Of a DNA stretch of 64,000 bases, positions 20,901-27,208 are shown in pieces. How positions within the stretch are numbered: the first letter of the stretch is position 1; each line of letters begins with the position of its first letter. Made by a program: the position numbers and the translations under genes. The notes beneath the pieces were generated by a model. The model saw only the letters and a list, made by a program, of their open reading frames with translations. It made no database searches and was not told the DNA's origin. This stretch comes from Fimbriimonadaceae bacterium (lineage in GTDB: Bacteria; Armatimonadota; UBA10988), in assembly GCA_020850355.1 (NCBI GenBank), contig JADZEX010000072.1, forward strand, positions 48,822 to 112,821, written 5' to 3'.

Positions 20901-21039
20901 GGCCAGCAGCGCGGGCGCGTTGCGGCTGGCCGCGGCCGCGCCAGCGCTGGCGAAGCTGGCGCAGCAGCCGGGCGATCCCTACGACCTCTGTCGCCGCGCG
21001 GCGGCCGATGCCTTGGCTCAGGTCGGCGGCGCGCAGTAG
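17965..21039 (+). CDS. Membrane-anchored HEAT-repeat protein
   Basis: A 1024-residue protein with one N-terminal membrane segment (about residues 6-26) and then an extended array of HEAT/PBS-lyase-like helical repeats; clear examples are DPEGDVRAAAARGLGRLLA and DPNERTRWQAASSAGALRLA. A non-repeat insert at about residues 230-440 contains a charged helix (residues about 270-300) and a beta-rich part. HEAT arrays act as protein-binding scaffolds; with this topology the array would face the periplasm or cytoplasm depending on anchor orientation (short basic N-terminus suggests the bulk is outside). GTG start behind a GAAGGGA ribosome-binding site. It lies 140 bp after the helix-turn-helix-like gene and 84 bp before the BACON-like lipoprotein gene; no enzymatic motif is seen. 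Confidence 0.85.
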   Translation: MIRGWRLFFYGIIAAAVLSIGFITTKYIVVERRIKATGGADPAKRQASAVTIMKGAERRVGRRKKVVDFLLKQPQTVRDNLVWSLEQRYAARPDEASLNWLVTLATDCSGDLPTGETDLDSARLALVRIGQPAVAPLTAALAETTQKTLERQAYAHRRAVAARLLGLIGGAASAPTETRRSLVPPLVVALRDEYEMVRQQAAAALARLDLPEADGPLSEYLQPLLGVLEGRYICYLRLDAEGRLNRANPREGLVYGPFEVRVKPHDEATPEDLDRQRDSALDIEKKEAERAAATKKRLEEGRRGQIVKAVKEDFTLAIEKVVVQRQGLQVVDPQGKGFDVVEGEPMEVEVDIFNKGPGDLVSDFYVAVYGASPPPRNHVDKPTEGEYAGERSRDRRALGGVTEVRHVKSMFHANRPDTPEDDTRDVVYLSVRFNGVEADRVEALRQLMYVAHESCINALGVALVSPKPSAYTVRRQAALALQKIVEAPQTSAAGRQQAITLLRDSGLSSLDEVVRCQSAEALRFDTDPASQALSAAALERLLLTDRDATVRLVATRALGALPFDRAKLLPALATADPAVRMAAPVLFSRPEDAPVAQQLLFGNDEAVAREVLRSSSRLLTTADLVAALRLPAARTRTLAARLLSDRRDAAAAPALLAALQDPEGDVRAAAARGLGRLLAAQPTPDPAAVAALVAVVKNEAGDYVGVKAGEQPEDPATAVITDKMSRAAAVEALVGVKSIAKDQDVVAALKDALGDTSPDVLAAVMPAVAAGALGDQTERLIVIVTVPKDPKAPKLPARIREAGVRAMWAAQVNTPEALDALVGLLNDPNDGIKTAAAVALIGLGDQRGDKVLRDQINSKNEDVRRNAAKLLATLPAESVAKLKLKKKDRDGMTILIESLYQRGSLPVHYRFLVQALVFLGEQPQTAQATLAKMKELLADPHPVMRAAALAVLTALDDPAAAEQTMKLLSDPNERTRWQAASSAGALRLAAAAPALAKLAQQPGDPYDLCRRAAADALAQVGGAQ

Positions 21040-21066
21040 ACGGTTGGCGGTGACGACGTTCCGACC

Positions 21067-21084
21067 GGCGCCCCGCGGGGCGCC
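21067..21084. terminator. Strong palindrome, possible terminator
   Basis: An 18-bp perfect palindrome (GGCGCCCC-GC-style arms, stem of 8 bp with a 2-base centre) lies 27 bp after the HEAT-gene stop and 39 bp before the next ATG. It is followed by a GTTCGTGTTCT stretch, which is only weakly T-rich, so intrinsic termination is possible but not certain. Confidence 0.45.
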
Positions 21085-21123
21085 GTTCGTGTTCTGCGGC
21101 GCGGGTGGAGCGAGGAGACGGCG

Positions 21124-22359
21124 ATGCGGCGGTGTGTGGGCCTCGGGGCGATCGGCTTGCTGGCGAGTCTGCTGGGCTGCAGCTCCGACGACGGGACCGA
21201 TCAGAGCATCCTGCCGACGATCACCTTGGCGCCCGGCAGCCTGCACTTCACCGCCGGCGTGACCGCCTTGACGGTGGTCGTCAATCCATCGAGCAGTGAC
21301 GTCGCCTGGACGCTGCTGCCGACTGAGACCTGGCTCGGCGCGACACCCAACGCGGGCGTCGGGCGGCAGACGGTGACCGTGACGGTCAGCCGCGATGGCC
21401 TGGCGCCGGGCAGCTACACGGCCGGGGTGCGCGCCACCAGCAGCGTCGGCAGCCCGTTGCTGCCGGTGACGGTCGATGTGCCGGGCGGCAGCAACCCGGC
21501 GCTCAGTGTCAGCAGCACCAGCCTCGACTTCGGTGCGGCCTTGAACAGTTTGCCGGTGACGCTGCGCAACGGTGGTGGCGGCACCTTGTCCTGGAGCGCC
21601 GCGGAACTGGTCACCTGGGCCAACGTCAGCCCCCGCAGCGGCACCGGTGAGGGCACGCTGACGGTCAGCCTGAATCGCGCGCTGCTGCCGGTCGGGACGC
21701 ACCGCGGCTGGGTGCGGGTGACCTCCAATGGCGGCACGGCCAGCCTGGCGCTGACGGTGCTGGTGACCAGCTCGGCGGTCGTGGCGCCGGTTGGCCAGCT
21801 CACTGCCGATCCGGCGGCACTGGTCTACGCCACGGGCGAGAGCTCCCGGCAGGTGGCCCTCAGCAGCAGCGAGGCCGGGGTCACCTGGTCGGTCAGCAGC
21901 TCGGCGACCTGGCTGACCGCCACGCCGGGCAGCGGCAGCGGCAGCGGCACCTTGACCGCGAACATCGACCGCAGTCAGCTCGACCTCGGGCTTAACGCGG
22001 CCACCGTGACGTTGCAGCTTGGCGGCACCGGCAGCGGCGTGCTGGCCATCCCGGTCAGCGTGGTGATCACCGGCGGCTCACCGCTGCCGCAGATCGCCGT
22101 GTCCCCGGCCCTGCTGGTGTTCGCGCCCAACGCATCGAGCAAGACCGTCGACGTCAGCAACCTCGGCGCCGCGGGCCTCACCTGGACGGCCGCGGCCAAC
22201 GTCGATTGGATCACCATCACGCCCGACCGCGGTGCCGATACCGCCACCGTGACCATCGACGTGGACCGCAGCAACCCGGCCAGCGCCAGCGGGCGTGGGA
22301 CGATCACTTGGAGCTCGAACGGTGGCACGGTCGGGCTGGAGGTGCTGCTGGCGCGGTGA
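21124..22359 (+). CDS. Lipoprotein with four BACON-like Ig repeats
   Basis: A 411-residue lipoprotein: basic start, hydrophobic segment and the lipobox LASLLGC with the lipidated Cys near residue 19. The remainder is four repeats of about 90 residues with the BACON-like pattern of a W-[ST] strand, a WL.ATP or WI.ITP turn and a GS.T.TV strand (e.g. VDWITITPDRGADTATVTI). BACON domains are all-beta, often carbohydrate-associated, and located at the outer membrane or cell surface. The protein has no catalytic motif. The gene begins with a good GAGGAGA ribosome-binding site and its stop lies 6 bp from the end of the convergent SDR gene. Confidence 0.87.
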   Translation: MRRCVGLGAIGLLASLLGCSSDDGTDQSILPTITLAPGSLHFTAGVTALTVVVNPSSSDVAWTLLPTETWLGATPNAGVGRQTVTVTVSRDGLAPGSYTAGVRATSSVGSPLLPVTVDVPGGSNPALSVSSTSLDFGAALNSLPVTLRNGGGGTLSWSAAELVTWANVSPRSGTGEGTLTVSLNRALLPVGTHRGWVRVTSNGGTASLALTVLVTSSAVVAPVGQLTADPAALVYATGESSRQVALSSSEAGVTWSVSSSATWLTATPGSGSGSGTLTANIDRSQLDLGLNAATVTLQLGGTGSGVLAIPVSVVITGGSPLPQIAVSPALLVFAPNASSKTVDVSNLGAAGLTWTAAANVDWITITPDRGADTATVTIDVDRSNPASASGRGTITWSSNGGTVGLEVLLAR

Positions 22360-22365
22360 GCGGGC

Positions 22366-23124
22366 TTACGGCGCGTCTTGGCGGGTCGGGCGGATCACCA
22401 CGTCGCTCAGGTTGATGTGCGGCGGCAGACCAACCAGATACTGAATGGTCTCGGCGACGTCGTCGGCGCACAGCAACGGGCCGAACTTGTCGTGGAAGCC
22501 GGCGACCAACTGGTCGGAGTAGCCCGCGGCCGCCTGGAAGCCAGTCACGACGATGCCCGGCTCGACCAGCGCCACCCGCACGCCGTGCGGGGCGACGTCG
22601 CGGCGCAACGCCTCGGCGAGGGTGTGGACCGCAAACTTCGAGGCACTGTAGGTGGCGCCGAAGGGCGAGATCACCCGGCCAACGACCGACCCGACGACGA
22701 CGATGTCGGCCGCCTGGCGCGGAAAGCGATCGGCCTGGAGGGCAAGCAACTGCCGCGCGGCGCGTTGCAGCACCGCCGCGGTGCCGTAGACGTTGGTCCG
22801 CAGGACCTCCTCGAACTGCGCCAGGTCGGCATCTTTGACGGCTCCGGCGACGCCGCGGCCGGCATTGGCGACGACGATGTCGGCGACCTGACCGAACACC
22901 GCCGGCGGTGCCGCAAAGAGCTCGTCGAGCAGCGCGGCGTCCGACACGTCGCCCGCCACGCCGTGGAAACCGGGACCGAGTTCGGCGGCCAGGCTGGCCA
23001 GCTTGGCGGCGTTGCGCCCGCTGCCGACGGTGCGGATCCCCGCGGCGACGAAGCGGCGGGCGACGGCCTCACCAATCCCAGAGGTGGCTCCCGTGACGAT
23101 CGCAACGCGTGACAGCTCGGACAT
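22366..23124 (-). CDS. Short-chain dehydrogenase (YdfG-like)
   Basis: A 252-residue SDR with the cofactor motif GATSGIGEA near residue 13, ANAG at about residue 88, catalytic YSASKFA and a C-terminus ending in NLSDVVIRPTRQ, which resembles NADP-dependent 3-hydroxy acid dehydrogenases such as YdfG. The exact substrate cannot be told. The ATG at 23124 has a GAGGAG ribosome-binding site and a promoter upstream that diverges from recQ; the frame continues further upstream into recQ, but those residues lie beyond the promoter and do not belong to the family. Confidence 0.9.
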   Translation of the reverse strand: MSELSRVAIVTGATSGIGEAVARRFVAAGIRTVGSGRNAAKLASLAAELGPGFHGVAGDVSDAALLDELFAAPPAVFGQVADIVVANAGRGVAGAVKDADLAQFEEVLRTNVYGTAAVLQRAARQLLALQADRFPRQAADIVVVGSVVGRVISPFGATYSASKFAVHTLAEALRRDVAPHGVRVALVEPGIVVTGFQAAAGYSDQLVAGFHDKFGPLLCADDVAETIQYLVGLPPHINLSDVVIRPTRQDAP

Positions 23125-23153
23125 CGACGACTCCTCGGTATGGACTGCCCCAG

Positions 23154-23182
23154 ACGCTAGCACCGCCGACGCCGCACGGCAA
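23154..23182 (-). promoter_or_regulatory. Sigma70-like promoter of the SDR gene
   Basis: On the minus strand TTGCCG (23182-23177), a 17-bp spacer and TAGCGT (23159-23154). Predicted start near 23147 gives a 22-nt leader with GAGGAG. It lies 55 bp from the divergent recQ promoter, so one regulator could reach both. Confidence 0.5.
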
Positions 23183-23236
23183 GAGGCTCGCGGGCGGTGA
23201 GGGCTACCGCCGGCCGGCGGTTCGCGGCGGGGCTTG

Positions 23237-23265
23237 TTGACACTCCTGCCGGCCGCCCCTAGACT
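23237..23265 (+). promoter_or_regulatory. Near-consensus promoter of recQ, leaderless transcript
   Basis: A perfect TTGACA (23237-23242), a 17-bp spacer and TAGACT (23260-23265). The expected start point, about 7 nt after the -10, is at or next to the A of the ATG at 23272, and no ribosome-binding site precedes that codon. The mRNA would therefore be leaderless. Confidence 0.75.
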
Positions 23266-23271
23266 TGCCCC

Positions 23272-25761
23272 ATGGCCGAATCGCGGGCGCGGCTGGAGAT
23301 GAGCGAGGCGCAGTTGCAGGCGGCCCTGCGCGACGCCTTTGGTTACGCCGCTTTCCGTCCCGGCCAGGCCGAGGTGGTGCAGCGCCAGCTCGCCGGCGAG
23401 GACCAGCTCGTGGTCCGGCCGACCGGCAGCGGCAAGTCGCTGTGCTACCAACTGCCGGGCCTGCTGCTGCCGCCGCTGTCGGTGGTCGTGTCGCCGTTGG
23501 TGGCGCTGATGAAGGACCAGGTCGACGCCCTCTGCGCGCGCCAGCCCGAGGCCGCCACCTGCATCAACAGCAGCCTCCCCGCCGACGAGCAGCGCGCCCG
23601 GCTGCGGGCCGCGCTCGAGGGGCGCGTGCGGCTGCTCTACGTGGCACCCGAGCGGTTTCGCCTGCAGGGCTTCCGCAGCCGGCTGCAGGAGGCGCAGATC
23701 CAGCGTTTCGTGGTCGACGAGGCGCACTGCGTCAGTGAGTGGGGGCACGACTTCCGGCCCGACTACCTGTACCTGCGCGAGGTGCTCCCGGCGCTGGGCG
23801 ACCCGCCGTTGCTGGCGCTCACGGCAACCGCCACGATTGCCGTGCAGGACGATCTGCTGAGCCAGCTCGGTCGGCCGCAGGCCCGGCGCGAGGTCTCGGG
23901 CTTCAACCGCTCCAATCTCAGCTTCGAGATCGTCCACGCGGTCGACACGGCGATGAAGTGGCGGCAGCTCGAACGGCTGGTGACCAGTCTGGAGGGCAGC
24001 GGCATCATCTACGCCGCGACCCGCCGCGAGACCGAGGAGGTCGCCGACTTTCTGTCCCAACGCACCCACCGCCCGGTGGCCTGTTACCACGCTGGCTTTG
24101 ACGGCGACGTCCGCAACGCCGCGCAGGACCAGTTCATGAACGAGCCGGACGCGCTGGTCGTCGCGACGATCGCCTTCGGCATGGGAATCGACAAGCCGGA
24201 CGTGCGGTTCGTGATCCACTTCTCGCTGCCGGGCACGGTCGAGGCCTACTACCAGCAGGCCGGCCGCGCCGGCCGCGACGGGTTGCCGGCGCGCTGCATC
24301 ATGATCCACGACCCGGCCGACCGCGGGCTGCAAGAGTGGTTCATCGACCAGGATCAGCTCACCACCGAGCAGCTCGAGACGGTGCTGGCGGCACTGCGCG
24401 AGGGGCTCGGCGAGCTGCCCGAGCTGGCGGCGCGACTCGGCGGCAACGAGATTCAGGCGCGGGTCGCAATCAGCACGCTGGAGCGGCTTGGGCTGCTGGT
24501 CGACCACGGCCCCGGCGAACGCGACCGCTACGCCGTGCGGCCGGGCGGGCTGACCGCGTCAGTGGCGGCCGAGCACGAAAGGCGCACCGCGGCGCGGCGC
24601 CGGATGCGCTTTGGACAGCTTGATGCGATCTGCCATTACGCCGAGTTGGCGGACCCCCGGCGGACCTATCTGCTGCGCTACTTCGGCGACCGCACCGAGC
24701 CGGCCGCGGCCGACCTGGCGCACGATGATCCGGCCCTGCCGGCACCCGATCCCGGGGTGGTGACGCCCGAGGAGGTGACGGTCGGGCGGACGGTCCTGGA
24801 GGCGGCCGCGGCAGTCCAGGGCGGGCTGGGCCGGCAACGGCTGGTGCAGTTGCTGCGCGGTTCGGCGGCGGCCGGCGTGACCGATCGGATGCGCCGCCTG
24901 ACAGCCTACGGTCAGCTCCGGGCGTTGCGCAACGACCAGGTGCTCGCCGCGCTGGATGACCTGGTGTTGGGGGGGTACCTGAAGGCCGTGAATGGCAAGC
25001 TGCCGGTGCTGGTGCCGACCAAGGCCGGGCGTGCCGTGTTGGCCGATCCGCAGGCCTTGCTGGAGCTGCCGGCGGTGCGCCGCTCGGCGCCGGTGCTGGC
25101 GGCGGTGGCGCGCGAGGTGCCGCGGGCCGGGCAGGTCGTCCAGGGCACCGGCCGCACGGCAGCCGACGAGGAGCGCTTCGAACGGCTGCGGGCCTGGCGT
25201 GCCGACGTGGCCCGCCAGAAAGGCATCGCGCCGTTTCTGGTGCTGACCAACAAGGTGCTCGAACTGCTGGCGCAGGTGGTGCCGCAGGACCACCGCACGC
25301 TGCTGGGCATTCCGGGCCTGGGGCCCAACAAGGTCGAGTGGTACGGTGCCGATCTGCTGCGCGTGCTGACCCCCGATGAGGTGATCGAGGTGCCAGCGAC
25401 CAACGGCAGTGCCGCCCCACCGCCCGCCGGGTTGGACCAGTGCTGGACGCTGCCCCGCGCCGGCGGCGCCGTCGAGGGGGTGTTCAGCGAGCTGCAGGCG
25501 ACTCTGGACCCGGCTCGTTTGGCGCTGGCGGCGGCGGTCGACCACCACGCCGACACGGCGGTGCTGCTCTCACGGCTGAGCCGGGCGCACGCCGTGCCGG
25601 TCAACCTGGGCCTGTGCACGGCCCACGGTGATCTGCGGCGGGTTGAGCTGCTGGCCTGGCCGTTGCTGCTGGTCGGCGGGCGACTGGCCCTGGAGCGGGC
25701 CGCCGAGGCGGCCCGCCATCACGCCGCCGGGCCGCTCTGCGGCTGGCTGTTGGAGCCCTAA
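23272..25761 (+). CDS. recQ: RecQ-family ATP-dependent DNA helicase with HRDC domain
   Basis: An 829-residue superfamily 2 helicase that unwinds DNA 3'-5' in recombination and repair. It has Walker A RPTGSGKSLCY (Lys55), DEAH at 149-152 and motif 0 FRPGQ, the helicase C-terminal motifs including QQAGRAGRDG, and an HRDC domain at about 633-710 (LLGIPGLGPNKV). The zinc-binding region is altered: the first Cys is present in ICHYAELAD, but after YFGD the CxxCxxC cluster found in typical RecQ is missing. An extra C-terminal domain (about 715-829) is of unknown type. ATG 23272 is chosen because of the leaderless promoter; an internal ATG at 23299 is an alternative. Confidence 0.92.
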   Translation: MAESRARLEMSEAQLQAALRDAFGYAAFRPGQAEVVQRQLAGEDQLVVRPTGSGKSLCYQLPGLLLPPLSVVVSPLVALMKDQVDALCARQPEAATCINSSLPADEQRARLRAALEGRVRLLYVAPERFRLQGFRSRLQEAQIQRFVVDEAHCVSEWGHDFRPDYLYLREVLPALGDPPLLALTATATIAVQDDLLSQLGRPQARREVSGFNRSNLSFEIVHAVDTAMKWRQLERLVTSLEGSGIIYAATRRETEEVADFLSQRTHRPVACYHAGFDGDVRNAAQDQFMNEPDALVVATIAFGMGIDKPDVRFVIHFSLPGTVEAYYQQAGRAGRDGLPARCIMIHDPADRGLQEWFIDQDQLTTEQLETVLAALREGLGELPELAARLGGNEIQARVAISTLERLGLLVDHGPGERDRYAVRPGGLTASVAAEHERRTAARRRMRFGQLDAICHYAELADPRRTYLLRYFGDRTEPAAADLAHDDPALPAPDPGVVTPEEVTVGRTVLEAAAAVQGGLGRQRLVQLLRGSAAAGVTDRMRRLTAYGQLRALRNDQVLAALDDLVLGGYLKAVNGKLPVLVPTKAGRAVLADPQALLELPAVRRSAPVLAAVAREVPRAGQVVQGTGRTAADEERFERLRAWRADVARQKGIAPFLVLTNKVLELLAQVVPQDHRTLLGIPGLGPNKVEWYGADLLRVLTPDEVIEVPATNGSAAPPPAGLDQCWTLPRAGGAVEGVFSELQATLDPARLALAAAVDHHADTAVLLSRLSRAHAVPVNLGLCTAHGDLRRVELLAWPLLLVGGRLALERAAEAARHHAAGPLCGWLLEP

Positions 25762-25767
25762 GACCGC

Positions 25768-27120
25768 CTACCGTCGCCGGGGCATCGAGCCGTAGCCCTG
25801 CCGGCGCCGTCGCACGGCGGCTGGTCCAGCAGGCGTCGCCGGCCCCTGGTCGGCAGCCGCCGACCCCACCACGGCGTCCGCGGTCGCCGCTGGCAGCGCA
25901 CCAGCCGGCTCCTCGCCAGGTGCCGAGTCGGGTGTCGCTGGCGCACTGCGGAGCGACACGCCCGCCGAAGGACGTCGCCCAAAGAGCCTGCGCCGTGGCG
26001 GGGTGGGCTCGGCCGCTGGCTCGTCGGCGGGCGATGTGGGAGCGGGCGTCCGTGGCCGCCGGCGCAAGAAGCCCAGACAGCCGCGGCGGCGCGTCTTGAC
26101 GGCGGCCGTCGGCTCGGCCACCGCGGGCAGCGCCTCTGCCGGCGCCGCGTCCGCCTCTGGCATGATCTCTGAGGGCAGCTCCGCAGCAGGTTCGGGCTGC
26201 GCCGCCTCCACCTCGGGCTCCGCCGCGACCGGCGACTCGGCGGCGGTCGCTGGCGGCGCCTGGGAGTCCGGCGCGGGTGCCAGCGCGGGCAGGCTGACCG
26301 GCGGGTCGTCGTCGACCACAGCCGGCGGCACCGCCGCGCTGGTGCGGCGGCCAAACCGCGACGGGCGGGCGGGCGCGGGCGAGGCCGCGGGCTCGCCCGT
26401 CACCGCAGCCTTGCGTTCGGCGGCGGTGGCTCGCCGGGCCGCACGGGCGGTTGCCCGTTGCTCCCGGCGGGCAGCGGCAGCGGCGCGTTGTTCTGGCGAC
26501 CGGGTCAGCGCCGGCTGCACGATCCAACCGATCAGCGCCAGGACCGCCAGGTAGCCGGCCAGCAGCCCCCAACGCACGCTGCGGGAGACCACGCTGAACT
26601 CCCCCGACTCGCCTTTCGCGCCGAGGTCGGCCAGGGAGAGGGTCCAGACCGCGGCCCCGCCGTCGCGGGTCGCCCCGGCGGCGGAGTCTTTGGTGATCCG
26701 GCCCGGCAGTTCCACCCGCAGCTTCAGTTCACCCTTCAGGCTCGTCAGAATCGCCCGCCGCCAGTCGTCCTTCGGGAGCTTGGCCAGCGGGTTGGGCCAG
26801 CTCAGGCGGGTCTCGCGGCGCAGGCCGAGCGGGCCGACGACCTTCTGCTCGACCTTCACGGCGGGGTAGTCGCGAGTGCCGAAGTGGCGGTGCGCCTCGA
26901 TGCTGACGAGGTCGCCGCGGGTCCGCGGGAAGACCTGCCAGGGCTCGCCGCAGAGTGCTTTGAGCAAGGCCGTGGCGACTTCGTCGCTGCCGGCGGGGAC
27001 CACCGCGGCGGCGTCCAGCCGGACGTCCTGCGGCGAGTTGACGCGCACGGTGACCTGCCCCGGCTCACAGCCGACCAGGGCCAGGGTCATCCCAAGCAGT
27101 GCCCATCGCCACCGTCGCAT
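25768..27120 (-). CDS. Lipoprotein with a transmembrane segment and long Ala/Pro/Arg-rich tail
   Basis: A 450-residue protein. The N-terminus ends in the lipobox LALVGC (Cys at about residue 18), then a compact beta-rich domain follows to about residue 180, a membrane segment (WGLLAGYLAVLALIGWIV, about 184-202), and a 240-residue tail rich in Ala, Pro and Arg. The order lipidated domain-TM-tail recalls mycobacterial LppM, but I cannot establish homology. The tail contains two similar basic stretches, RRRGCLGFLRRRP and RRRLFGRRPS, suggesting binding to nucleic acid or acidic surfaces in the cytoplasm. It is 88 bp downstream of the giant secreted protein gene on the same strand, so it may be co-expressed and could be its accessory or immunity partner. 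Confidence 0.72.
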   Translation of the reverse strand: MRRWRWALLGMTLALVGCEPGQVTVRVNSPQDVRLDAAAVVPAGSDEVATALLKALCGEPWQVFPRTRGDLVSIEAHRHFGTRDYPAVKVEQKVVGPLGLRRETRLSWPNPLAKLPKDDWRRAILTSLKGELKLRVELPGRITKDSAAGATRDGGAAVWTLSLADLGAKGESGEFSVVSRSVRWGLLAGYLAVLALIGWIVQPALTRSPEQRAAAAARREQRATARAARRATAAERKAAVTGEPAASPAPARPSRFGRRTSAAVPPAVVDDDPPVSLPALAPAPDSQAPPATAAESPVAAEPEVEAAQPEPAAELPSEIMPEADAAPAEALPAVAEPTAAVKTRRRGCLGFLRRRPRTPAPTSPADEPAAEPTPPRRRLFGRRPSAGVSLRSAPATPDSAPGEEPAGALPAATADAVVGSAAADQGPATPAGPAAVRRRRQGYGSMPRRR

Positions 27121-27208
27121 CGCCGCTAACCTCCGCCAGCAGCCCCGCCTTCGCCGCCGCGGGGCGGGCTCCTGCCGGCAGGAAGCATGACGCAGCCGCC
27201 GGTTGCGG

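Noticed and set aside
17821..21702. 1293-codon open frame on the minus strand opposite the HEAT gene
   Set aside because: Shadow of the HEAT-repeat gene in GC-rich DNA; no recognisable motif, and the plus frame has repeats and a ribosome-binding site.
25990..26570. Plus-strand open frames opposite the lipoprotein tail
   Set aside because: The frames are translations of Ala/Gly-rich low-complexity sequence with no start signals.
27171..27182. CCTGCC-GGCAGG palindrome as terminator after the giant gene
   Set aside because: Only 12 bp with no loop or T-tract; too short to support.
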